A stretch of 12,538 bases of DNA, taken from positions 1 to 12,538 of the forward strand of contig CAKTIH010000065.1 of the NCBI GenBank assembly GCA_934565615.1. Direction: 5' to 3'. Position numbers and translations under genes: made by a program. The stretch comes from an uncultured Oscillospiraceae bacterium (GTDB taxonomy: Bacteria > Bacillota > Clostridia > Oscillospirales > Oscillospiraceae). Shown here in pieces: positions 6,844-12,538 of this stretch. Positions within the stretch are counted from its first letter, which is position 1; each line of letters opens with the position of its first letter. The notes beneath the pieces were generated by a model. The model was given only the letters and a program-made list of their open reading frames with translations, did not search any database and had not been told where the DNA came from.

Positions 6844-6905
6844 TTTTGAGCATCAATAATCGGAGGCACGGTACATACGATTTTATTTGATAGATTGGAG
6901 ATAAT

Positions 6906-8564
6906 ATGATTTCAAAACTAAAAATAATCCCGCTCGGCGGTCTGGGCGAAATAGGCAAGAATATGACGGCCTATGAATGCGGCAGCGATATAATCATCGT
7001 TGACGCCGGTATGGGCTTCCCGGATGAGGACATGTACGGCATTGACATCGTCCTGCCGGATATCACCTACCTTAAAGCCAACGCCGAGAAGATACGCGGG
7101 CTGATCCTCACGCATGGCCATGAGGACCACATAGGCGGCGTTTCCTATCTGCTGCGCGATCTGGACATTCCCATATACACAACGCCCCTCACGGCGGCGC
7201 TGGTAGAGCTGAAGCTCGAGGAGCACGATCAGCTCTATAACACCCAGATATTTACCAAGAAGGACGGTTCGGTATTCCGCCTTGGCTGCTTTACTGTTGA
7301 GTTCATCCACGTGAACCACAGTATCCCAGATTCGGTCGCGCTGGCTATCACGACGCCTATAGGCACGGTCATCCACACCGGTGACTTCAAAATAGACGTG
7401 ACGCCCATTGCCGGCAGCATGATAGACATTGCCCGCCTCGGCCAGCTTGGCAACGAGGGCGTACTCGCGCTGCTGAGTGATTCGACAAACGTCGAACAGC
7501 CGGGTCATTCCGCGTCTGAGCGCAAGGTCGGCGAGAGCTTTGACAAGCTATTCATGGGCTGCGACAAGCGCATAATCATTACGACCTTCGCCTCGAACGT
7601 TCACCGCTTGCAGCAGATCATAAACGTCGCGGCAAAGTATAACCGCAAGGTCGGCATAACCGGGCGCAGCATGGAGAATGTCCTGCATGTCGCTTCCGTT
7701 CTCGGATATATGGATATCCCGGAGAACGTCATGGTGGACATCGACAAGATAAATAAGCTGCCGCACAACCAGACCGTTATCATATCCACCGGCAGCCAGG
7801 GAGAGACAATGTCCGCGCTCTACCGCATGGCCTTTTCCGAGCATAAGCAGATAAATGTCGACGCGGGAGACCGTGTTATCATCTCTGCCTCCGCTATCCC
7901 CGGCAACGAGAACATGATAAGCCGCGTTATCGACGAGCTGTTCCACAAGGGCGCGGAGGTCATATACGACCGGCACACCGATCTGCACGTCTCCGGGCAC
8001 GCCTGCCAGGAGGAGCAGAAGATGATGCTTGCACTCACGAAACCGAAGTTCTTCATCCCTGTTCACGGCGAGCACAGGATGCTCGTAAAGCACGCGGAGC
8101 TCGGTAAGCTCATGGGCGTTGCGCCGAAGAACGTCGTCGTCGCCGAGAACGGCAGAGTGATCGAGATAACGAAGAAGAGCATCAAGTGCGAAGAGACCGT
8201 CCCGTCCGGCGCGATCCTCGTCGACGGCAGCGGCGTGGGTGAGGTCGGCAGCGTCGTGCTGCGTGACCGCCACAGGCTCGCCGAGGACGGTATGGTCGTG
8301 ATAGTCCTCCCGTATTCGACCGAGACGCACACCCTCGTCTCTGAGCCAAAGATCGTGACCCGCGGCTTTATATACGTAAAGGAAGCGGAGAGCATGATGG
8401 AGGAGCTCAAGCGTGTTGCGCTCGAGTCGGTCGAGGCCTGTGAGAACCAGCATATCACCGACTGGACGGGCATCAAGGGCAAGGTCAAGAGCAATATAAC
8501 CGGCTATCTTTACAAGACCACCCGCCGCAGCCCCATGATCCTGCCGGTCATCGCCGAGGTATAA
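6906..8564 (+). CDS. rnj: Ribonuclease J (metallo-beta-lactamase/beta-CASP RNase)
   Basis: RNase J is the main 5'-3' exoribonuclease and endoribonuclease for mRNA decay and rRNA maturation in many Firmicutes. The 552-residue length is typical. The metallo-beta-lactamase metal site is complete: HGHEDH at 70-75, an HxNHSIPDSV block, TGDFKID with D160, and the beta-CASP region with LLSDSTNVEQPGHS, the FASNVHRLQQI helix, STGSQGE, and the HVSGHA and PVHGEHRML histidines that close the active site. The C-terminal extension ends in KTTRRSPMILPVIAEV, a standard RNase J tail. The ATG at 6906 is preceded by GGAG (6897-6900). Only one paralogue is visible here, so J1 versus J2 cannot be decided. A small ArsC-like gene follows after 6 bp. 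Confidence 0.97.
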   Translation: MISKLKIIPLGGLGEIGKNMTAYECGSDIIIVDAGMGFPDEDMYGIDIVLPDITYLKANAEKIRGLILTHGHEDHIGGVSYLLRDLDIPIYTTPLTAALVELKLEEHDQLYNTQIFTKKDGSVFRLGCFTVEFIHVNHSIPDSVALAITTPIGTVIHTGDFKIDVTPIAGSMIDIARLGQLGNEGVLALLSDSTNVEQPGHSASERKVGESFDKLFMGCDKRIIITTFASNVHRLQQIINVAAKYNRKVGITGRSMENVLHVASVLGYMDIPENVMVDIDKINKLPHNQTVIISTGSQGETMSALYRMAFSEHKQINVDAGDRVIISASAIPGNENMISRVIDELFHKGAEVIYDRHTDLHVSGHACQEEQKMMLALTKPKFFIPVHGEHRMLVKHAELGKLMGVAPKNVVVAENGRVIEITKKSIKCEETVPSGAILVDGSGVGEVGSVVLRDRHRLAEDGMVVIVLPYSTETHTLVSEPKIVTRGFIYVKEAESMMEELKRVALESVEACENQHITDWTGIKGKVKSNITGYLYKTTRRSPMILPVIAEV

Positions 8565-8570
8565 GCCGGG

Positions 8571-8903
8571 GTGAACATTCAGATATTCGGCAAGGCCAAG
8601 TGCTTTGACACGAAAAAGGCCGAGCGTTATTTTAAGGAACGCAGGATAAAGTACCAGTTCGTGGATATTCTTAAATACGGCATGAGCAGGGGAGAGCTGA
8701 ACTCCGTCAAAAATGCCGTGGGGCTGGACGCAATGGCCGACCCTGCCGATCAGGATTATCCGCTTTTCCAGTACCTTGCGTCGGCGGAGGCAAAGCTTGA
8801 TAAGCTATATGAAGTCCCGTACCTCATAAAGACGCCCATCGTCAGAAACGGGAAGCAGGCTACCGTGGGCTACTGCCCGGACGTCTGGAAAACATGGGAA
8901 TAA
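8571..8903 (+). CDS. ArsC/Spx-fold thioredoxin-like protein (arsenate reductase family)
   Basis: This 110-residue protein belongs to the ArsC/YffB/Spx thioredoxin-like family. The N-terminal strand IQIFGKAKC leads to a single redox-type cysteine C11 followed by FDTKKAERYFKERRI. The C-terminal half has the cis-proline motif LIKTPIVRNGKQATVGY and ends in PDVWKTWE, both standard for this family. It lacks the CxxC of Spx (the residue at C+3 is Thr) and has one more cysteine, C102, near the end. No arsenic genes are nearby, so a role in arsenate reduction is not implied. A thiol-disulfide or glutathione-type function is possible. Translation begins at GTG 8571, 6 bp after the rnj stop, with GAGGT (8556-8560) inside the rnj end as likely ribosome-binding site. 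Confidence 0.87.
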   Translation: MNIQIFGKAKCFDTKKAERYFKERRIKYQFVDILKYGMSRGELNSVKNAVGLDAMADPADQDYPLFQYLASAEAKLDKLYEVPYLIKTPIVRNGKQATVGYCPDVWKTWE

Positions 8904-8945
8904 AAATATCAGGAAGTCCGCGATCAGCAGGCTTCCTGATATTTT
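8903..8945 (+). terminator. Intrinsic terminator after the rpe-recR-rnj-arsC run
   Basis: A perfect 14-bp stem pairs AAAATATCAGGAAG (8903-8916) with CTTCCTGATATTTT (8932-8945) around a 15-nt loop. The left arm starts at the last base of the ArsC-like stop codon, and the right arm ends in TTTT. Confidence 0.85.
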
Positions 8946-8956
8946 ACGATTAAACA

Positions 8957-8996
8957 AAAAGCAGCAGCGGCGGGATTTTCCGCCGCTGCTGCTTTT
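8957..8996. terminator. Second, GC-rich terminator hairpin, mainly for secG
   Basis: A perfect 17-bp stem pairs AAAAGCAGCAGCGGCGG (8957-8973) with CCGCCGCTGCTGCTTTT (8980-8996) over the loop GATTTT. Read leftwards it ends in TTTTT and lies 23 bases past the secG stop. Read rightwards it ends in TTTTCGTTT, so it can also serve as backup for the gene run on the plus strand. Confidence 0.88.
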
Positions 8997-9019
8997 CGTT
9001 TGCGCTCTTCCCGCTCAGA

Positions 9020-9256
9020 TCAGATGAGGTTCAGGATCAGAGTGAGGATAACAAAGACGAGCGCGAACCACTTGGTCATCTTCGCAAGCTTTGCATCCAG
9101 AGTCTTGGCCTTGCCCTTGGAAAGGAAAGTCTCAGCGCCGCCGGAAATGGCACCGGAAAGGCCGGCGCTCTTGCCGCTCTGCATCAGAACGATAGCGGTA
9201 ACAGCAAGACCGGAGAGAACCTGAAGAACGGTGAATACGATAGTAAGTGCAGACAT
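9020..9256 (-). CDS. secG: Preprotein translocase subunit SecG
   Basis: SecG is the small accessory subunit of the SecYEG channel in the cytoplasmic membrane and improves protein export. The 78-residue product has two membrane helices (about residues 5-25 and 58-78) joined by a loop carrying the family signature VLMQSGKSAGLSGAISGGAETF. Length and topology are typical for Firmicutes. The ATG (9254-9256) has a modest AAAGGG site upstream. It is a single-gene unit with its own promoter (9301-9329) and terminator (8957-8996), whereas in many Firmicutes secG heads a cluster with rnr and smpB. Confidence 0.95.
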   Translation of the reverse strand: MSALTIVFTVLQVLSGLAVTAIVLMQSGKSAGLSGAISGGAETFLSKGKAKTLDAKLAKMTKWFALVFVILTLILNLI

Positions 9257-9300
9257 TTATCTCGACCCTTTCGATTTTGTACATAATAATCAGCTTGACA

Positions 9301-9329
9301 AGTATATCATACAGCGCCGGACAATTCAA
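9301..9329 (-). promoter_or_regulatory. Sigma-A-type promoter of secG
   Basis: On the minus strand there is a -35 box TTGAAT (9324-9329), a 17-bp spacer and a -10 box TATACT (9301-9306), with TG one base upstream of the -10 (extended -10). The start is expected near 9294, about 38 bases before the secG ATG. Confidence 0.8.
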
Positions 9330-9364
9330 GCATTTTTTATAGTTTATTCGCAGAAAACAGCGGT

Positions 9365-9393
9365 TTGACTTATTCGCTTGCCTGAGTTATACT
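9365..9393 (+). promoter_or_regulatory. Sigma-A-type promoter of the zinc-ribbon protein gene
   Basis: On the plus strand there is a -35 box TTGACT (9365-9370), a 17-bp spacer and a -10 box TATACT (9388-9393). It is close to consensus, so expression should be substantial. The leader before the ATG at 9447 is about 47 bases. It diverges from the secG promoter, the two -35 boxes being 35 bp apart. Confidence 0.8.
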
Positions 9394-9446
9394 AAAGACA
9401 ATCCAATGTATATACAACTATCTGTACTTTCGGCGGAGGTGAGCGG

Positions 9447-10772
9447 ATGGAGATGAGACAGTCAAAGTGCCCTTGCTGCGGCGCGCCTGTGAATATACCC
9501 ATTGGAGCAGTCAAAGTGCGCTGCGAATATTGCGGCACGGAGTATGCTCTTGAGCAGAAGAGCCAACTCAGGGACATAAACTACGGCAATTACGGGGCCG
9601 CATACAGAGCGTACATACCGGACGGCTGGCAGTGTTCCTTCTTTCAGGATGAAACCTGCTATTCAACATATATACCCGTGTGCTTGGCGCTGAACGTTCA
9701 GTCGGATAACGGAGCGCAGCTACTGTATCTTCCGTATGCGTATTTCAGCGGCGGCAAAAATGCGATCGGCGATATGATCTCCGGCTTCATGGGTATGCCC
9801 GGCGGCGGGAAGTATTCGACCTTGAACCCGGCAACACTGACCCGTTCGCGCGAGTATCAATCGCTCGAGCGTTACGCCGCGGAGCGAGTTGAGGAAATTC
9901 TTCCTCGGGCTGCGAACGTGAGCATGGCGCGGACGAACTCGGACATGAGCTTTATTGCGTCGAAGCTGGAGCGTTTCTGCGCGGAAGCGGCGCAGCGGAT
10001 GAACGCGCAGGTCACGGCCGAGGCAGGGGAGTTTTTGCTGTCCTTCACCATGAACGGCAGACAGATGCTCGCTCTATATGCCTGCGGTATCGCGAGAAAG
10101 GCACAGAGCGCGCAGCGTGCGCCCGAACCGTCGGGGGCTTCAAATACGCCGAAAAAGAAGCTCGGCTTCAAGGAGCTTATGGACTTCGGCATGCGCGGGG
10201 GTATCGTCGGCGCGATGCGCAGAGGGGAAAAGACCGAGCTGCCGCAGTTCGATATGCCTGATCTCTCCGGAGCGGTCAATGCCGTTAAGGGTGCGCTGGG
10301 CGGCGCGGAATGGGCAAAATGCTTTGACGCTTTTCTTATCCTGCCGGACGGTGCTTTGCCAGAAAACTGGGTGAAGTTCTTCGAGGGCTTCTGCTCGACG
10401 GTACAGTACGGCGAAGCGTTCTCCGTGCTGCAGGAGGAAGAGCTCGCAAGAGTGAACCAGATAAAGATACAGGGAATGCAGCAGCGCACGCAGAACGCGA
10501 TAAACGCGTCGCAGCGCATAAGCCGCACGCTGTCTGACACATCGGATATAGTTATGCAGGCGTATGAGCAGCACTCGGCGACGATGGATAACATATCAAG
10601 AATGCAGTCGGAAGCGGTGCGCGGCGTGAACAGCTATACCTCTAACGACGGAAATATATATGAGGCGAGCGTGAAGTACGACCATGTGTACCAGCGCGGG
10701 AGCGACTTTGCCGGCAGCGTCGGCGGGGAAGCGGACCTCGGCCCTGACTGGACTGAGCTGAAAAAGCGCTGA
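9447..10772 (+). CDS. Uncharacterised protein with N-terminal zinc ribbon and helical C-terminal region
   Basis: I do not recognise this 441-residue protein as a named family. The N-terminus has a zinc ribbon with C8, C11, C26 and C29 (CPCCG then CEYCG), typical of small metal-binding ribbons on bacterial stress and membrane-associated proteins. From about residue 49 there is a mixed domain starting YIPDGWQCSFF, faintly like the opening of PsbP-like domains. Gly/Pro-rich linkers follow, then a predicted helical stretch (about 330-400). The end has RGVNSYTSNDGNIYEA, KYDHVYQ and DWTEL. This resembles a tail seen in several uncharacterised bacterial proteins of the form RGVxTY...Y.HVW...W..L, again from memory. 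There is no signal peptide or clear membrane segment. The ATG is well placed after GGAGGTGAG (9435-9443). It is transcribed alone from its own promoter. Confidence 0.9.
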   Translation: MEMRQSKCPCCGAPVNIPIGAVKVRCEYCGTEYALEQKSQLRDINYGNYGAAYRAYIPDGWQCSFFQDETCYSTYIPVCLALNVQSDNGAQLLYLPYAYFSGGKNAIGDMISGFMGMPGGGKYSTLNPATLTRSREYQSLERYAAERVEEILPRAANVSMARTNSDMSFIASKLERFCAEAAQRMNAQVTAEAGEFLLSFTMNGRQMLALYACGIARKAQSAQRAPEPSGASNTPKKKLGFKELMDFGMRGGIVGAMRRGEKTELPQFDMPDLSGAVNAVKGALGGAEWAKCFDAFLILPDGALPENWVKFFEGFCSTVQYGEAFSVLQEEELARVNQIKIQGMQQRTQNAINASQRISRTLSDTSDIVMQAYEQHSATMDNISRMQSEAVRGVNSYTSNDGNIYEASVKYDHVYQRGSDFAGSVGGEADLGPDWTELKKR

Positions 10773-10786
10773 GATATCAAAAGGCA

Positions 10787-10826
10787 GCTCAAAGGCAGGA
10801 ACGAAAAATCGTTTCTGCCTTTGAGC
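10787..10826. terminator. Bidirectional terminator between the zinc-ribbon gene and cls
   Basis: A 17-bp stem pairs 10787-10803 with 10810-10826 (GCTCAAAGGCAG on the left, CTGCCTTTGAGC on the right), with one G-U position and the loop AAAAAT. It lies 14 bases after the stop of the zinc-ribbon gene and 9 bases past the cls stop. The + side has ATTTAT after the stem, while the minus side lacks a good U tract. Confidence 0.75.
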
Positions 10827-10835
10827 ATTTATAGT

Positions 10836-12338
10836 TCAGCAAAGGGGAGCGAATATGCGGAGGATGCCGTCAAAGACGAGACGGAAGGCGTACTGCGTCT
10901 GATTGTACGGCGTGATCTCCCGGCAGCGCTCCTGTGTTGCAAGAAAGTCCTTCTTGACTTCATCCGCGATAGACGAGCGGTAGAACAGGGAATTGTTCTC
11001 AAATTGCAGGAACAGGCTTCTGTGGTCGAGGTTCACCGAGCCTACTGTCGCGATCTTCCCGTCAATGACGCAGGACTTTGCATGCAGGAAACCGGGGATG
11101 TATTCGTATATCTTCACTCCGCCCATCAGCAGCACCTGATAAAAGCTGCGCGACATGCGGAATATGAGCTTCTTGTCGGGTATGCCCGGCATCATTATGC
11201 GCACGTCGACACCGCGCTGCGCAGCCATTATCATCGCGTCGACAAGGTCGTCCCCCGGCATGAGGTACGGTGTGCAGAACCAGGCGTATTCCGTAGCCTG
11301 CGAGAGCAGGTCGATGAAGAGCTTGGTGCTCGTTGAGTCCGCATTGAAAGGGGAGTCACAGTAGCTGAGAACATAACCGTCTGCCTTCTCGGGAACACTC
11401 GGGTCAATGAAGGTGTAGCCGTCCGGGACGGGCTGCTTTGAAAAGGCGTTCCAGAAACCCGCGAACATCCTTGCGTAGCCCGCGGCGGGCGCGCCCGTTA
11501 CTCTGAAACCGATATCCTTCCAGTGCCCGAAGCGCTCCTTCTGGTTTATATATTCATCGGCAATGTTGATCCCGCCGGAATAGGCGACGCGCCCGTCCAC
11601 GATGAGCATTTTCCGGTGGTCGCGGTAATTGAGGTTTCCGGAGAGTACAACGAAGGGATTAAAGGAGACGCATTTGATGCCGCGCTCTGTGAGCTGGCGC
11701 ACATCGTTTGCGTTGAAGGTGGATATGCTGCCGAGGTCGTCATACATGACGCGCACGTCAACGCCCTGACGCGCCTTTTCGGACATTATATCGACCATGG
11801 CGTTCCACATGACGCCGTTTGCGATGATGAAGTATTCGACGAAAATGTATTTCTCTGCGCTGCGCAGGTCATTGAGCATATCGGGGAACAGCTCATCGCC
11901 AAGCCGGTAATATTTCACGTTCTCGTTTTTTAGAAGCGGGCAGCCCGTTTTCCTTTGCAGCCAGCCCATAGTCTGTGACATACGTGTGTCAGTCCCCTCA
12001 AGCTCCTTGAGAACCTCGGGACTTCCGACGGCGGGCGGCAGCTCCGCGCGCTTGAGCAGACCCTGCAATCTCCTTGCCGAACGCCTGTTGCCGAAGAGCA
12101 GATAGAGCGCGGCACCCGCCAGCGGCATCGTCAGGATGACGAGCAGCCAGAGCAGCTTGTAGGCGCTCTCGTCGCGCTTGATGACGATGAAAAGCACCAG
12201 AAAAAATGCCGCCGCAGACAAAAGCGACACGATGACCGGCGCATAGGGGGCCAGCCACTTCATCAGCAGCAGATACCAGAGCACCTGCAAGGCTGCGACA
12301 GGGATGATGGTGAGCACGCGGCGTATGATCTTGCCCAT
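10836..12338 (-). CDS. cls: Cardiolipin synthase (phospholipase D superfamily)
   Basis: Cardiolipin synthase condenses two phosphatidylglycerol molecules into cardiolipin and glycerol at the cytoplasmic membrane. The 500-residue protein has a hydrophobic N-terminus (segments within about residues 7-53 and 60-82, the latter like the PLDc_N membrane hairpin ending in YLLFGNRR). Two PLD catalytic motifs follow: HRKMLIVD with H241, K243 and D248, and HAKSCVID with H419, K421 and D426, each followed by the usual G.. N/S-rich block (YSGGINIADEY; VGSVNLDHRS). Length is in the normal range. The ATG at 12336-12338 follows AAAGGAG. The gene lies 18 bp after a partial TetR-type gene on the same strand, with no separate promoter visible, so the two are probably co-transcribed. 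Confidence 0.95.
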   Translation of the reverse strand: MGKIIRRVLTIIPVAALQVLWYLLLMKWLAPYAPVIVSLLSAAAFFLVLFIVIKRDESAYKLLWLLVILTMPLAGAALYLLFGNRRSARRLQGLLKRAELPPAVGSPEVLKELEGTDTRMSQTMGWLQRKTGCPLLKNENVKYYRLGDELFPDMLNDLRSAEKYIFVEYFIIANGVMWNAMVDIMSEKARQGVDVRVMYDDLGSISTFNANDVRQLTERGIKCVSFNPFVVLSGNLNYRDHRKMLIVDGRVAYSGGINIADEYINQKERFGHWKDIGFRVTGAPAAGYARMFAGFWNAFSKQPVPDGYTFIDPSVPEKADGYVLSYCDSPFNADSTSTKLFIDLLSQATEYAWFCTPYLMPGDDLVDAMIMAAQRGVDVRIMMPGIPDKKLIFRMSRSFYQVLLMGGVKIYEYIPGFLHAKSCVIDGKIATVGSVNLDHRSLFLQFENNSLFYRSSIADEVKKDFLATQERCREITPYNQTQYAFRLVFDGILRIFAPLC

Positions 12339-12356
12339 TGCGGATCTCCTTTCCCG

Positions 12357-12538
12357 TTATGCCTCCTCCGAGGCGGCTTTCCATGCGCAGACGATCTGCG
12401 CCATTTCCTCGGGCGTCTGTTTGTACCCGCCGAGCACCCATGCGTTCATCAGCCCGAACAGCCCGAAGGTGATGAACTGGATGAAATAGTAGGGCTTGGC
12501 GTCGGCCTGAGCGATAACGGGCGCAGCGCCCTGCAAGT
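12357..12538 (-). CDS. C-terminal part of a TetR/AcrR-family regulator, cut by the window edge
   Basis: An open frame runs in from the right edge and stops at TAA (plus-strand TTA 12357-12359), giving 59 visible residues. The helix YYFIQFITFGLFGLMNAWVL followed by GGYKQTPEEMAQIV is the usual last-helix pattern of TetR-family ligand-binding domains in Firmicutes (FxxxGxxGxxxxWxxxGxxxTPEEMAxxV). The DNA-binding half is outside the window, so family membership is inferred from the C-terminal pattern only. It sits 18 bp upstream of cls in the direction of transcription. Confidence 0.6.
   Translation of the reverse strand, partial: LQGAAPVIAQADAKPYYFIQFITFGLFGLMNAWVLGGYKQTPEEMAQIVCAWKAASEEA

Noticed and set aside
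7548..8453. A 301-codon minus-strand open frame inside rnj
   Set aside because: Shadow of RNase J codon usage; no start signals and no recognisable motif.
8571..8903. A role in arsenic detoxification for the ArsC-like protein
   Set aside because: No arsR, arsB/acr3 or other arsenic gene is nearby, and the family includes many members unrelated to arsenate.
2394..8945. Shared ATCAGGA...GAAG core in the terminators at 2394 and 8903 as a dispersed repeat family
   Set aside because: Similarity is only about ten bases per arm and the loops differ; two copies are not enough to call a repeat.
9295..9300. A perfect TTGACA on the plus strand as a promoter
   Set aside because: No -10 box lies 16-18 bp downstream; the hexamer falls by chance near the secG start site on the other strand.
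1..12538. CRISPR array, tRNA/rRNA genes, insertion sequence, prophage or toxin-antitoxin pair
   Set aside because: No regularly spaced repeats, cloverleaf-type sequence, transposase, integrase or paired small toxin genes were seen; the gaps are too short to hide them.

Overview
The window looks like a chromosomal segment from a moderately GC-rich, low-copy-feature member of the Firmicutes, most likely class Clostridia (a gut Oscillospiraceae-type genome would fit). The basis is the gene set (RNase J, XpaC/YaaN-type TelA, RecR, a short two-helix SecG, a Bacillus-type cardiolipin synthase), strong Shine-Dalgarno sites, sigma-A-type promoters with 17-18 bp spacers and perfect-stem intrinsic terminators. 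Genus and species cannot be fixed from the sequence alone. I see no tRNA, rRNA, CRISPR array, insertion sequence, integrase or phage gene.

Layout from left to right. (1) 3-254, +, is the C-terminal tail of a membrane protein cut by the window edge, possibly CstA-like, followed by a hairpin. (2) 320-2404, +, is a UvrD/PcrA-superfamily helicase of a divergent subfamily with a Tudor-like C-terminal domain. It ends inside a bidirectional terminator. (3) 5389-2447, -, is a four-gene operon read leftwards: xpaC-like membrane protein, telA/yaaN-like coiled-coil protein, a LemA-like single-pass membrane protein and a YbaK-type aminoacyl-tRNA deacylase. A sigma-A promoter sits at 5425-5453 and the terminator is at 2394-2426. 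(4) 5544-8903, +, is a compact housekeeping run of rpe, recR, rnj (RNase J) and an ArsC/Spx-fold protein. It starts from a promoter placed back to back with the xpaC promoter and ends at a hairpin at 8903-8945. (5) 9020-9256, -, is secG alone, with its own promoter and terminator. (6) 9447-10772, +, is an unrecognised protein with an N-terminal zinc ribbon, driven by a near-consensus promoter and ended by a hairpin shared with the next gene. (7) 12338-10836, -, is cardiolipin synthase, 18 bp downstream of a partial TetR-family regulator that runs off the right edge.

Functionally, much of the window concerns the cell envelope (XpaC, TelA, LemA-like, SecG, Cls) or nucleic-acid maintenance (helicase, RecR, RNase J). 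No complete new defence system or mobile system is visible. The items most worth follow-up are the xpaC-telA-lemA-like-ybaK operon and the uncharacterised zinc-ribbon protein. Coding density is high, every gene is followed by either a tightly spaced partner or a clear hairpin, and no intergenic gap reaches 300 bases.
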